Positions 19,323-29,634 of a stretch of 64,000 bases of DNA are shown one piece after another (the stretch's first letter is position 1; the number at the start of each line of letters is the position of its first letter). Both the position numbers and the translations under genes were made by a program. The notes below the pieces were generated by a model. That model worked only from the letters and a program-made list of their open reading frames with translations. It was not told the origin of the DNA and made no database searches. The DNA is from Methanococcus voltae PS (GTDB taxonomy: Archaea > AGJL01 > Methanococci > Methanococcales > Methanococcaceae), in the NCBI RefSeq assembly GCF_024807035.1, contig NZ_JANUCQ010000001.1, positions 62,001 through 126,000 on the forward strand. Reading direction: 5' to 3'.

Positions 19323-20403
19323 AGTAGATATGGATTACGCTTCTCTTGAAGAAGAGTATATGACAGAAAGTGAAATGGAAGACTATCTCGATGAATTAAG
19401 ACATAAGATTCCATCATTTATTGTAGAATTATTGAAAAATAATTTAAAAAACAGAAATTTGACCCGAAATCAATTAAATAAAATCGTAAATAGAGTTTCA
19501 GACCTTTACTTCGGTAAGAAACCAGAAGATAAAAAAGCTGCTGAATTAACTAATAAAATAAATGATTTAAGTCATAAACTAGATGCACTGATGAAAGTAG
19601 CAACTGTATCATCTGCAACAAAGGTTTCGGATGATATTAAAAAGGAAATTGATAATTTAGATGAATTGGATTTAGCTGTCGAATCTCCGAAGGTATTAGA
19701 AAGCCCAAAAACTTTGGAGCCTGTTCAAAAAATTGAAGAAATAGATGAAATAGAAATTTCTGAAATTGATACTGACGACGAATTGCCAATTTATGAAGAA
19801 GAATTAATTCCTGAAATAGAATTAATTGAAAATCCCGAAGTTGATACAGAAGTTGATACAATTAATTCTGAAAATTACAATAGTGATGTAGTAATAAATA
19901 ATTCAGCAAAAATCGAATCCTTACCTGAGCCTACTAAAGAATTAGATAGAACTACAGGTCTTGAAAACGAAGTTAAAATTCCTATGGATTATGTGGAGGT
20001 AAAAAATATGGAGTCAGAAATTGCTAAAATCAATGAAAATACTAGACTTCACGAATTGCCAGAAGATACATTGTCAACAATGCTTATATTCAAATGGTTA
20101 GAATTTTTAATCAGCAGAGTTGGTACAAATAACTTAGTAGATGTTTTAGACTACTACTATACATTAAAATGGATATCTGGTAAATCAGTAAATAAATTAT
20201 TGAAAATCTCAAAAAATATGAAATATTTCCACGAAGATATGGAGTGGAAAGCAAGTAAATCAATGACCCCTGAGGATCACGTAGTTTCTTTACTCTACAT
20301 TGAAAAATTGGCTGGAAGACCAATTTCAATGGATGAACTTGAAGAAATGGAAAGAGAAATTACAAGAATCAAAAAATGGGCGAATGAATTACAAACATTG
20401 TAA
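19312..20403 (+). CDS. flaD: Archaellum accessory protein FlaD
   Basis: The 363-residue product has a helical N-terminus, an acidic Glu/Ile-rich middle (residues about 110-200) and a C-terminal domain of about 130 residues homologous to the whole of FlaE (compare FKWLEFLISRVG with FKWLEYLCERVG in FlaE). Its ATG lies inside flaC. An internal in-frame ATG at 20008, preceded by GGAGGT, would release the C-terminal domain as a separate 132-residue protein. Full-length FlaD acts with FlaC and FlaE at the base of the archaellum. Confidence 0.94.
   Translation: MIGKVDMDYASLEEEYMTESEMEDYLDELRHKIPSFIVELLKNNLKNRNLTRNQLNKIVNRVSDLYFGKKPEDKKAAELTNKINDLSHKLDALMKVATVSSATKVSDDIKKEIDNLDELDLAVESPKVLESPKTLEPVQKIEEIDEIEISEIDTDDELPIYEEELIPEIELIENPEVDTEVDTINSENYNSDVVINNSAKIESLPEPTKELDRTTGLENEVKIPMDYVEVKNMESEIAKINENTRLHELPEDTLSTMLIFKWLEFLISRVGTNNLVDVLDYYYTLKWISGKSVNKLLKISKNMKYFHEDMEWKASKSMTPEDHVVSLLYIEKLAGRPISMDELEEMEREITRIKKWANELQTL
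19995..20010 (+). promoter_or_regulatory. Internal ribosome-binding site and start codon in flaD
   Basis: GGAGGT at 19995-20000 followed seven bases later by an in-frame ATG at 20008 (residue 233). It should yield a FlaE-sized product of 132 residues. A small second FlaD product of about this size has been reported for M. voltae; this site would explain it. Confidence 0.75.
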
Positions 20404-20471
20404 TATATTTGATTATATCTTATAAACTGTATAATTATTAAAAAATAATAGGAATTAATGGAGTGAATTAT

Positions 20472-20879
20472 ATGAACACTGCTACATTATCGTCAATCTT
20501 GCTTGAAAGCCACAAACCTGCAAAATTAGAAACAATCCCTGAAGACTCATACTCCTCAATCTTTGTATTTAAATGGTTGGAGTACTTATGTGAAAGAGTA
20601 GGTCATTCAAACGTTCCAGATGTTTTAGAATTCTACTACAATTTAGGATGGGTTTCAGATAAAGCTATCGCTAAATTATTAAAATTCTCAAAAGGAATCG
20701 GATTAGATGACGACGAAATTGAAACATCAGTAGGAAAATTAACTATTGCTGACCACTTAGTATCTTTATTATTTATCGAAAGATTAAATGGTAAAAAAGT
20801 ATCTTCTGAAGCATTAGATAAATTAGAATGGGAAATTAGAAGAATTAAGAAAGGAGCAGAGCAATACTATGGGATTTAG
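20472..20879 (+). CDS. flaE: Archaellum accessory protein FlaE
   Basis: This 135-residue protein matches the C-terminal domain of FlaD almost along its full length, with shared elements such as PEDSYSSIFVFKWLEYL and IRRIKKGAEQ. The frame opens with a GTG at 20463, but GGAGTG lies at the right distance for the ATG at 20472. The end overlaps the flaF start by 11 bases. It acts in the cytoplasmic motor complex with FlaC and FlaD. Confidence 0.93.
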   Translation: MNTATLSSILLESHKPAKLETIPEDSYSSIFVFKWLEYLCERVGHSNVPDVLEFYYNLGWVSDKAIAKLLKFSKGIGLDDDEIETSVGKLTIADHLVSLLFIERLNGKKVSSEALDKLEWEIRRIKKGAEQYYGI

Positions 20880-21267
20880 TTCTACTGTAGGGTCGGTTTT
20901 GATACTAACAACACTACTGATCTGTTCTGTATATCTTTACAGTTCAGTGGATGTTGTATCCTCTAAATTTACAAATGCTTATTCTCAGCATGCAGAAAGT
21001 TTGCAGGGTAAGATGAATGAAAATTTAGAACTTGTTGAAATAACAAAATTAGGTGATGATATAGTTTTGAAACTGTCCAACAATGGCACGGAAACGTTAA
21101 GTTGTGAACATTGGACTGTTATGTACAATGGGACGCCTAAAGCCTATATTGCAAATCAAAGTTATGTAGCACCAATGGATACGGTTCAAATATCAATAAA
21201 TGGATCGACACCTTGTAGAATTTCCTTAATTTCCGAATATGGGAATAAATACTATTATAAATTGTAA
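20869..21267 (+). CDS. flaF: Archaellum stator-like protein FlaF
   Basis: The 132-residue product has one N-terminal membrane segment (about residues 8-28) and a soluble beta-rich domain outside the membrane. Known family members bind FlaG and the S-layer and hold the motor in place. The ATG lies inside flaE and follows GGAG. The C-terminal region has sequons. Confidence 0.9.
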   Translation: MGFSSTVGSVLILTTLLICSVYLYSSVDVVSSKFTNAYSQHAESLQGKMNENLELVEITKLGDDIVLKLSNNGTETLSCEHWTVMYNGTPKAYIANQSYVAPMDTVQISINGSTPCRISLISEYGNKYYYKL

Positions 21268-21451
21268 TATACAACAGTATTAAATAATTTGATTGTGGTC
21301 ATACAAACAAATATATATTAATATTATAGATTTGTATATGTCAAGAAATTAGAAAATATAAGATTTATAAAAATTTATACCTACTCAAATATTTGATTAA
21401 ATATAAATTAAAAAATAATTATTTTGTTTGACTGCTGTCAAAGGTGATTAT

Positions 21452-21904
21452 ATGGCTTCGAATGTATTTTCAGAAATCATTTTATTTGTTAGTGTTTTGA
21501 TAATCACTGCAGCAGTATCTGGAATTCTTGCAACGAGCACTCATAAAATTTCATTGGGGTTAGAACAAAGGGGTGACGCTCTTTCGTCTCAACTTACGAA
21601 GGATTTTGAAATAATAAATGACCCAGGATATGTTCTCAAGAATGCAACAGATACTACAATGATATATCTAAAAAATACGGGTAAATCTCCTATAACTTTC
21701 GATAAAGAAGTTATAAGTGTATTGGTTGATGGAAATCCTGTGGAAATATCCAATACTTATGTTGAAGGCGATAGCTCTGTTAGAGTGCTGGGTAGCTCTA
21801 AAGTTGGTAAGTTACACATAACCTACAACACAAGTGGTTACCATAGATTTAAAGTTGTAACTAGTGAAGGTATTGCAAGAACTTTTACCGGAGAAATAGT
21901 TTAA
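21452..21904 (+). CDS. flaG: Archaellum stator-like protein FlaG
   Basis: The 150-residue product has an N-terminal membrane segment (about residues 4-27) followed by a beta-sandwich-like exported domain, and is related in form to FlaF. An upstream start at 21428 is possible, but GGTGATT directly precedes the ATG at 21452. A 184-base gap separates it from flaF, the longest gap inside the operon after flaB1, so an internal promoter is possible. Confidence 0.9.
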   Translation: MASNVFSEIILFVSVLIITAAVSGILATSTHKISLGLEQRGDALSSQLTKDFEIINDPGYVLKNATDTTMIYLKNTGKSPITFDKEVISVLVDGNPVEISNTYVEGDSSVRVLGSSKVGKLHITYNTSGYHRFKVVTSEGIARTFTGEIV

Positions 21905-22067
21905 ATTAAATTTATACTTTACAATACAATTATTAATTATTATCAGTTTCATACTGATAAATAATATTCATTTTGTTATTATATTGAAATGTTCAACATT
22001 TAATGTTTATTATGTTTATGAATTAGAAAATTATTTTTATTAAAATTTACACATATCGGTGGTCATA

Positions 22068-22760
22068 ATGAAATATGCTAAAATAGAGCTTGAAAGAGAC
22101 GATGTTCATAAGCGTTTTGGGGGAGGTATCCCTTATGGTAGTATTATCCATATTGAAGGTGAGGAATCTTCTGGTAAATCTATACTTTCCCAAAGGCTTA
22201 GCTACGGCTTTTTACAAAATTCATATTCATTATCCTATATTTCCACACAATCGACCACCACAGAATTTGTTAAACAAATGACTTCTTTGAAATATATGAT
22301 AAATAAGAAATTATTAAATGGTAATTTATTATATATTCCTGTTTATCCTTTAATTTCAGATAATACTCAAAAGGATGATTTTATAAAAAAATCAATGACT
22401 ACAAGAGCATTTTATGAAAAAGATATTATTATTTTTGATTGTCTTTCTACATTAATATCTAATGACGCAAGTGAAGTCCAAGTAGGCGATTTAATGTCTT
22501 TTTTAAAGAGAATAGCGTCAATGAATAAGATTATCGTATATACGATAAATCCAAAAGAACTTTCTGACCAAGTAGTAACGATGTTAAGAACTGCTGCTAC
22601 AATGGTTATAAAAACCGAAACATTCTCTTTCGGTGGCAATCTTAAAAATTCTGCCAAAATAGTAAAATATAATATGGCTGCAGGACCATTCCAAAAAGTA
22701 ATGGTATTTAGAGTTGACCCAGGACTTGGAATTGCAGTAGAGATATCCTCAGTGGCATAA
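22068..22760 (+). CDS. flaH: Archaellum motor regulator FlaH (KaiC/RecA-like ATPase)
   Basis: The 230-residue product has a RecA-like fold with P-loop GEESSGKS (Walker A, about residues 28-35) and a Walker B strand IIIFDCLS. FlaH forms a ring under the FlaI ATPase and FlaJ and probably sets switching by ATP binding. The ATG at 22068 follows GGTGGTCAT; the frame itself opens upstream with GTG at 22059. It lies 15 bases before flaI. Confidence 0.95.
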   Translation: MKYAKIELERDDVHKRFGGGIPYGSIIHIEGEESSGKSILSQRLSYGFLQNSYSLSYISTQSTTTEFVKQMTSLKYMINKKLLNGNLLYIPVYPLISDNTQKDDFIKKSMTTRAFYEKDIIIFDCLSTLISNDASEVQVGDLMSFLKRIASMNKIIVYTINPKELSDQVVTMLRTAATMVIKTETFSFGGNLKNSAKIVKYNMAAGPFQKVMVFRVDPGLGIAVEISSVA

Positions 22761-22775
22761 TAAGTAGGTGAGATA

Positions 22776-24434
22776 ATGGCTGATGATTTTAACACTGCAC
22801 AAAGGAAAAACCCCCATTTAAAAAGATACGTTGAGAGATTTAAGAAAACATACATGAAAGTCCCAGATTATATTACGGATATTGGAGGATTGGGCGATTT
22901 AAAAAGTATTAAATATCCAAATGTTATTTATCCAATCGGTGACCCCTTATTTATCCACGTTTATGGCTCACCTAATCAAAGAACAAGATATATTGCAATA
23001 GAGCCTAAGCTAGATACGGCTACAGAAAGAGCAAAGTATTTTGAAATTTTGGATAAAATTTTAGAATATGCACCTTATAGTGAAATTCCTGAAAGTGACG
23101 ACGAATTTTCAAAAGTTTTAATTGATATTTTTGACACTGTAACGAAAGTTAATAAAAATGCAAATAATCCTAATAAAAAATCTAAATTAGGATTGATGAA
23201 CAAATTAACAAATTCAAATTCAATTGCAATAACAAAAGTTCAAAGGGATAAATTTGTTTATCTTTTAAGACGGGATTTAATTGGTATTGGTAACTTAGAA
23301 CCTATTAAAAGAGACCCTACAATTGAGGATATTCACGTTATCGGTCCAAAAAATACTCAACTTGTTCACAAAACTTTCGATATGTTACCTACAAACATCG
23401 TATGGGAAGACGATGGAGATATGTCAAATTACTTAAAAAATTTGTGTGAAAGGATGGGTAGGCCAGTATCTGACGCTACGCCAATCGTGGATGGTTCAAT
23501 GCCTGACGGTTCAAGGATTAACATCTTATACTCAAATGATGTTTCTTTAAAAGGTCCTTCTTTTACAATAAGGAAATTCTCAGATACTCCTACAAGTATA
23601 ACTCAAATTATCAGCTGGGGTACTATGTCTCCAGAGATTGCAGCCTACTTATGGTTATGTCTCGAATACGGTATGAGTATTTTTGTATGTGGCGAAACAG
23701 CTTCGGGTAAAACTACAACATTAAATGCCATAATGCCATTTATAAAACCTAAATCTAAAGTATTTTCCTGTGAGGATACTGCAGAGGTTAAACCCCCTAA
23801 CCCAGTATGGCAGCAATTGCTTACAAGGGAAAGAGGTCCTGAAGAAAGTAGGGTTACTTTATTTGACTTGTTAAGAGCTGCACTAAGGTCAAGGCCGAAT
23901 TACATTATTGTGGGTGAAATTAGGTCCGTAGAAGGAGCAGTTGCTTTCCAAGCTATGCAAACAGGTCACCCCGTACTATCTACTTTCCACGCAGCTAATG
24001 TAAGGAAAATGATTCAAAGGCTTACTGGTGACCCTATTAACATCCCTCAGACATTTATGGACAACTTGAATATTGCATTATTCCAGTTGGCTGTTTATAC
24101 AAGAGGTAGATTTTTAAGGCGAGTTGTAGCCGTCGAAGAGATAGAGGGTTACTATAAAGAAGTTGATGGTGTTATCACCAGAGGTGTTTTTGAATGGGAC
24201 CCTCAAAAAGACATTCACAACTTCACTGGTTTAAACAACAGTTACATTTTAGAAGATAAAATTGCAACTGTGGCAGGTTATGAAGACCCAAGAGAAATTT
24301 ACGACGAATTAAACCTTAGGGTTAGAATTCTCGAAGAGATGATTGCAAGAGAAATTTACGATTATCACGATGTATTAGATATAATTTGGAAATTTTATGA
24401 AAATGGATTGGAGGGATTACCTTTCCCAATATAA
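22776..24434 (+). CDS. flaI: Archaellum motor ATPase FlaI
   Basis: This type II/IV secretion ATPase powers archaellum assembly and rotation. The 552-residue product has Walker A GETASGKTTT (about residue 309), an Asp box and Walker B in the region of RSRPNYIIVGEIR, and the His box GHPVLSTFHAA, all in the usual order. GGTGAGATA precedes the ATG. The next gene, flaJ, starts 10 bases after its stop. Confidence 0.97.
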   Translation: MADDFNTAQRKNPHLKRYVERFKKTYMKVPDYITDIGGLGDLKSIKYPNVIYPIGDPLFIHVYGSPNQRTRYIAIEPKLDTATERAKYFEILDKILEYAPYSEIPESDDEFSKVLIDIFDTVTKVNKNANNPNKKSKLGLMNKLTNSNSIAITKVQRDKFVYLLRRDLIGIGNLEPIKRDPTIEDIHVIGPKNTQLVHKTFDMLPTNIVWEDDGDMSNYLKNLCERMGRPVSDATPIVDGSMPDGSRINILYSNDVSLKGPSFTIRKFSDTPTSITQIISWGTMSPEIAAYLWLCLEYGMSIFVCGETASGKTTTLNAIMPFIKPKSKVFSCEDTAEVKPPNPVWQQLLTRERGPEESRVTLFDLLRAALRSRPNYIIVGEIRSVEGAVAFQAMQTGHPVLSTFHAANVRKMIQRLTGDPINIPQTFMDNLNIALFQLAVYTRGRFLRRVVAVEEIEGYYKEVDGVITRGVFEWDPQKDIHNFTGLNNSYILEDKIATVAGYEDPREIYDELNLRVRILEEMIAREIYDYHDVLDIIWKFYENGLEGLPFPI

Positions 24435-24443
24435 GGTGGTTAA

Positions 24444-26120
24444 ATGATTTTAGATATACTACCAAGAGTAGGATTAAAGCCAAAGGATTATTTCTTAAAA
24501 TTTGTACTTCCTGCAGTATTGGCCTCATTATTTATGGTAGTTTTGGGCTTCATATATTTTGATGGAATTACAAGGCTTTTGGTTTTAGCATTACCCCTAC
24601 TTCTTTTGGGCGGGGCTTTAGGGTATCCCTACATCGAACTAGATTCCCAGAAGCAAAAAATAAACGAAAGATTGCACGTGTACATTACTAAATTTGGAGT
24701 ATTATCCATAACTGATTTAGATAATAAAGCACTTTTAGAATTACTTTCTGTAGAAAAAGAAGAATTGGGTCAACTTGCAGAGGAGTCCCGTAAAATTTAC
24801 GTGTTAGTTAAACGATGGAATCAATCATTGGCGGAATCCTGTAGATTTTTAGCAAATAGGACTCCAAGTAGTCAATTTGGTGATTTTTTAGATAGAATGG
24901 CTTATTCTATTGATAGCGGTCAGGAGTTAAAAGAATTTTTAGCAGGAGAGCAAGATATCGTAATGGACGAATATGCAGGGTTTTATGAAAGAGCACTATA
25001 CTCCCTAGATAACTTTAAAGAGATGTATGTGAGTGCTATAACTTCAGTATCGTTCTTTGTAACATTTGCAATTATTGCACCGTTTTTGTTACCTTATGAT
25101 TTCGTGACAATGGTTACTGTTGCAATTTTCATATTTATGATAATCGAGGTAATTTTAATATATAGTATAAAAAATAAGTTACCTTATGATAGATTGTGGC
25201 ATACTGGTGAAAAACCGACTGCTATAGATAGAAAATTAAGAAAATGGCTCATAATTTCAGTAGGTTTAACAATATTGGCTTCAATCGTACTTTTCTGGGG
25301 AAAGTATATTTATGAAGCACCGCAGCTATTAAAAATACCTTATGAATTGATATTTTCAATAGCTATGACTCCGTTAATGTTGGGCGGTTATATGGCACAA
25401 CGTGAAGAATCATTGGTTATTCGTAAAGAAAACAACTTTCCCGACTTTTTAAGGTCTTTGGGCGATTCTGTAAGTGCAAAAGGTGGAGGTACGCTAGAGT
25501 CTTTAGGTTATTTGTGTACTAACGACTTTGGACCCCTTACTAAGGATTTGGTTGCATTACATAGAAGATTATCTATAAGAATAAATGGTCAAAAATCTTG
25601 GAAATACTTTGGGCACGATACCTGTAGTTACTTGATACAGCTCTTTTCTGAGATGTACGAGAGATGTACCTACTTGGGTGGTAACTCAGGTCAAGCATCC
25701 CATATTATAGGTAAAAACTTCCGTAAAATTTTACGATTAAGACGTTCTAAATATCAGAACGTAAATCAGTTTGCAGGAGTTATGTATGGTCTTTCAGGCG
25801 GTATGGCGTTAACTTTGTTTGCATCTTACGGGGTTGCTTCAATGGTTAATGGATTATACTCTAGCTTAGATATCCCAGATACGATGCTAAGTATGGTACA
25901 CGTAGTAGCACCTTCAGACTTTGGATTTATTTCGTACATGATGTACGGAACTTTAATAATATACGCGTTATGTTCGTCATACCTTATAAAATTAATGGAC
26001 GGTGGACATTACCAAGTTTCACTACTTCACTTTAGTACTATGGTATGGATATCATCCATAGTGGCAGTAGTAACTGAAATGGTAACAAACAGTTTATTAA
26101 AAGCTACAATACCAGTTTAA
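24444..26120 (+). CDS. flaJ: Archaellum platform membrane protein FlaJ
   Basis: The 558-residue polytopic membrane protein (about nine predicted membrane segments, with pairs near residues 15-55, 195-235 and 270-320 and a group after 440) is the platform on which FlaI acts. Two cytoplasmic type II secretion F-like domains lie between the membrane segments. GGTGGTTAA precedes the ATG. It is the last gene of the archaellum operon; the next gene is convergent. Confidence 0.95.
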   Translation: MILDILPRVGLKPKDYFLKFVLPAVLASLFMVVLGFIYFDGITRLLVLALPLLLLGGALGYPYIELDSQKQKINERLHVYITKFGVLSITDLDNKALLELLSVEKEELGQLAEESRKIYVLVKRWNQSLAESCRFLANRTPSSQFGDFLDRMAYSIDSGQELKEFLAGEQDIVMDEYAGFYERALYSLDNFKEMYVSAITSVSFFVTFAIIAPFLLPYDFVTMVTVAIFIFMIIEVILIYSIKNKLPYDRLWHTGEKPTAIDRKLRKWLIISVGLTILASIVLFWGKYIYEAPQLLKIPYELIFSIAMTPLMLGGYMAQREESLVIRKENNFPDFLRSLGDSVSAKGGGTLESLGYLCTNDFGPLTKDLVALHRRLSIRINGQKSWKYFGHDTCSYLIQLFSEMYERCTYLGGNSGQASHIIGKNFRKILRLRRSKYQNVNQFAGVMYGLSGGMALTLFASYGVASMVNGLYSSLDIPDTMLSMVHVVAPSDFGFISYMMYGTLIIYALCSSYLIKLMDGGHYQVSLLHFSTMVWISSIVAVVTEMVTNSLLKATIPV

Positions 26121-26243
26121 AATTAGAATTTTGTAAACTTACAAACTTATAAAAATTAAATAAAAAAGTAAAACTTAAAAATACAAAAGTAAAAAATAAA
26201 AATTAAGTTATTAATATATTAAAATGCTAAGTATTCATTTAAT

Positions 26244-27944
26244 TTAATTATCCATTTCTTTTTTTAATTCTTTCATTTTAGGTGGTAATTCATCCCATCT
26301 CCAAAATCCACGGTCTATTTCATCTTTATTATATCTTCTGGACAAATATTTACTCCAACGTTTGTAGTAATCAGGATGTAATTCTTTAACTCTGTTGAAC
26401 TCGCTGTTTAATGCGGAAGGACATAAATAACAACCTATTCTCTCGAATCCTTCATCATAAAGTGGGTTGTACGGTATGTCATTTTTATAGATATATGTCC
26501 AAATATCCAAAGCATTCCAATCTAAAATTGGAAATGTGGTAGTTTGGAAGTCTATAAAACTACTGTTTCTCTCGTAGTCTAGATTTGAACGAGTAAAGCT
26601 TTCAAATTGTCTAGAGCCATCTATAGTTAATACTTTTTTACCAGGATACTTCTTTTTTAAGTAACTTCTCAATGGATTTAACTTACAAGAGCTATTGCAC
26701 CAACGATTATCTTTTGTAGGTACACCATTTCTTAATATGTCCTCCCAGAAGTTGTCTCCATCAACTATATCCATATTTAAATCATATTTCTTTGAGAATT
26801 TTTTAATATATTCTATAGTTTCAGGATATTCTAAACCCGTATCTATTGAAACTACCTCTATATCGGGCATTACTTCTTTAGCTAATAGTGTAGACACTGA
26901 ACTATCTTTTCCACCACTGAATGAGGCATTTATAACGTATCCTTTTTTCTTATATTTTTCAATCATATGTTTTAATATTTTCAAAGAATTATTTTTTAAT
27001 ATTTCAACATATTTTGAACGTTTTTCAAGATATTCGCTTAATTTTTCTTCTTCAAAATCAGATATTTTTGATAAATCTTTCAATTTTATCCTATCGCCCG
27101 ACGTAACACCATGACCTGCAAAATTGCCCATCTTTACGCCAACATCTTTGATTTGAGCGTCTAAATCATTTTCAGGAGCATTTACAATGGTATTATAGGC
27201 TTTTAAATTATCTTCATCTTCCACCAAATATTCTTCTTTTATCCATTTACCTTTCAATCTCATTTTACTTGGTTTTAACTCAATATCATACTTGTTCAGA
27301 TACATATAGTACTCTGGATTAGGTACAAATTGCCAGCTTAATTCTTTTAAATCATATTCTAAAATCCCAAGCTGTTTTTTACCGTATATTACCCTTTTTC
27401 TATAGTCCATACCACTTAATCGCTCTAATATGACAACATTGTCCTTAAAATCTATATTAGTAAGCTTAGATAGTATACTTAACTCATGAGGTGATGCAAA
27501 TTTTGCATCTTGTTTGTAGTAAAATTCAGGATACCAACTTTCTAAATTAGTTTTTAAGTTTAATTTTTTCTGTAATGACTCTCTTGGCTCTACATTTCTA
27601 TTATCGATAGGGATTTTATTTTTACCTTCTCTCTTTGTATTCCTAATATTTGTATTATTTTTGCCATTCCCATTTTTATCTGGATTTTTACCTTTAAATT
27701 TAGGGGGGTTTTTGCCTTTATTTTTTGGATTTTCATTCTTTTTGCCTTTATTGACATAATCTTCTAAATCAAAAAGATTACTTTTTGAATTTGATTCATT
27801 ATTTTTTTCAAATTTATTATTTTTTTTATATTCTCCTTTTTTACTCACTGGCTTTTTATCTTCTTTTTCCCATTTTCTTGAAGAACCACGTGTTTCAGAA
27901 ACTTTTCTGGATATATTTAATACACTACCAAATCTTTTTTTCAT
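26244..27944 (-). CDS. PAPS reductase-family protein with Cys cluster and low-complexity N-terminus
   Basis: The C-terminal half has the adenosine PPi-loop SGGKDSSVSTLLAKE (about residue 345) and the PAPS reductase-type segment VVSIDTGLEYPETIEY. Two Cys pairs, WCNSSCK and GCYLCPS, could bind an iron-sulfur cluster. A middle domain of about 150 residues precedes this, and the first 110 residues are a Lys/Asn/Gly-rich tract, a likely disordered extension. Members of this family activate a substrate by adenylation or reduce sulfur compounds; the real substrate here is not known, though methanogens do not use classical sulfate assimilation. AAGGGATATT precedes the ATG. It is transcribed alone. 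Confidence 0.7.
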   Translation of the reverse strand: MKKRFGSVLNISRKVSETRGSSRKWEKEDKKPVSKKGEYKKNNKFEKNNESNSKSNLFDLEDYVNKGKKNENPKNKGKNPPKFKGKNPDKNGNGKNNTNIRNTKREGKNKIPIDNRNVEPRESLQKKLNLKTNLESWYPEFYYKQDAKFASPHELSILSKLTNIDFKDNVVILERLSGMDYRKRVIYGKKQLGILEYDLKELSWQFVPNPEYYMYLNKYDIELKPSKMRLKGKWIKEEYLVEDEDNLKAYNTIVNAPENDLDAQIKDVGVKMGNFAGHGVTSGDRIKLKDLSKISDFEEEKLSEYLEKRSKYVEILKNNSLKILKHMIEKYKKKGYVINASFSGGKDSSVSTLLAKEVMPDIEVVSIDTGLEYPETIEYIKKFSKKYDLNMDIVDGDNFWEDILRNGVPTKDNRWCNSSCKLNPLRSYLKKKYPGKKVLTIDGSRQFESFTRSNLDYERNSSFIDFQTTTFPILDWNALDIWTYIYKNDIPYNPLYDEGFERIGCYLCPSALNSEFNRVKELHPDYYKRWSKYLSRRYNKDEIDRGFWRWDELPPKMKELKKEMDN

Positions 27945-28061
27945 AATATCCCTTTTAATTTATACTCTAATATCTATAAAATTGATAATTTAATTAAAAA
28001 TACAAATAAAATATTTTAATTAAAATAGAATGAATTTTTAAATATATATGTTTATTGTTTA

Positions 28062-29468
28062 TTATACTTTTTCAACCAAATATTTGACAAAATCTTTTTT
28101 ATCGGGTATATATGCCCCACAAGCAAATTTGTGACCTCCTCCAGTACCACCTACTTTTTCAGAGGCATAATTTATTGCTTTTGCTAAATTAATATCTTCA
28201 GCAAAGGATAGTAACTTAGGACATCTTGCAGATATCTTATAACCTTCATCAAGTTCAGATATCGCGAAAATTGGCTTTTTCCAATCTACTTTTTCTATAG
28301 AATAAGACATACCCGCAATTATACCTACTATATTACCCTTTATTTCATTATTGGATACCTCAAAATACTGGAATTTATCCTTTTGAACTACTTCTATATC
28401 ATTTTTGATAGTATCCATTGATTTTGCAAGATTTCGCTTGTGTTTTTTTAACATCTTATTCATTTTAGATTCATAGTTCATATTGCCTTTTAAAATTTCA
28501 AGGGGTACTTCATATTCATTATAACGAGAGCAGGCATTTATACATGTCGAATATTCTTCTAAACTTCTAAAGCTAGTACCTGGCTCGTGGTTTAAAAGTT
28601 CATAGCTCTCCCCAAATATTACTTTTGGCAAATATTGTATCCATTCTTTGGGTACATATCTTACACATTTTTTAAAAAATTCAGAACCAACAGCTCTTTT
28701 CTGCGATTCAGTTAATTTGTACATATAATTTGTATTTGTTATTTCTGAATCATATTTTTTATTAACATGGTTTATAAAATTTATAATCCTAGAGTCGTTA
28801 TCTGTTAAATCGGTTCTTACATCTGTAAAATATTTTATTGAAGTAAATAGTGGTCGTGTGTGTTTTCCATAGAATTGTAAATCTGGTGAGTTAGACACCA
28901 AATTTAAATCCAAAGCATCTTTTAATATTATTTTTCTATTTAATCCTTCTAATTTACCATTTAAATTTTGTACGTCACCTATGGCACCTAGTAGTGCATA
29001 TTTGGACAAATCTTTATTATTATCGTTTAATTTACGTGCAAATAAGTAACAGACTCCAGCGCCACAAAGTTCTATACTGCCATTTAATCCATCTTGTGAG
29101 GGATTAACATTCGTTATATATTCGGGCATTTTTTTAAATTGGCACATGTGATGGTCAAAAATCACTATTTTTGGAGGTTTTATGTTCATAGATTTTATTT
29201 GAGCATCAATCATATCGATTTGACCACTTCCTAAATCTGCAAATATGACTAAATCATAATCTCCAAAAGGAATATCACCTATGGTTCCATAATCAATTTG
29301 CCTTAAAAACCTATATTCTGGAAAAATACCCTGCCTAGATAAGGTTTCTTCTAATACAACACGTGAATTAAGTCCATCTGTATCAATGTGCGTATAAACG
29401 ATAATATTATCGTTTTTATGTCTTAATATTTCGTCGATTGCTTTTTGCATATTTGATAAATATTCCAT
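28062..29468 (-). CDS. Archaeal RecJ-like DHH phosphoesterase
   Basis: The 468-residue product has the DHH superfamily motifs: HIDTDG (motif I, residue 27), the Asp in IFADLGSG (motif II), FDHH (motif III) and a C-terminal DHHA1 domain with GTGGGHKFACGAY. It should be a Mn/Mg-dependent single-strand nuclease. In archaea such proteins act with the GINS/CMG replisome or in RNA turnover; which applies here is unknown. GGTGTTTTC precedes the ATG. Confidence 0.88.
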   Translation of the reverse strand: MEYLSNMQKAIDEILRHKNDNIIVYTHIDTDGLNSRVVLEETLSRQGIFPEYRFLRQIDYGTIGDIPFGDYDLVIFADLGSGQIDMIDAQIKSMNIKPPKIVIFDHHMCQFKKMPEYITNVNPSQDGLNGSIELCGAGVCYLFARKLNDNNKDLSKYALLGAIGDVQNLNGKLEGLNRKIILKDALDLNLVSNSPDLQFYGKHTRPLFTSIKYFTDVRTDLTDNDSRIINFINHVNKKYDSEITNTNYMYKLTESQKRAVGSEFFKKCVRYVPKEWIQYLPKVIFGESYELLNHEPGTSFRSLEEYSTCINACSRYNEYEVPLEILKGNMNYESKMNKMLKKHKRNLAKSMDTIKNDIEVVQKDKFQYFEVSNNEIKGNIVGIIAGMSYSIEKVDWKKPIFAISELDEGYKISARCPKLLSFAEDINLAKAINYASEKVGGTGGGHKFACGAYIPDKKDFVKYLVEKV

Positions 29469-29634
29469 GAAAACACCACTAAATACTTTACGATATTAAT
29501 ATAGGGGTTACTATTTTTTATATCTATTCAATTTAGTCAAATAATTTAAAAAATGAATAAAAAAACCTTCTAAAAAATAAGTTAAAAATAACTTAAAAAT
29601 TAAATTAAAAACAAAATAATGAATTTTTACTTAA

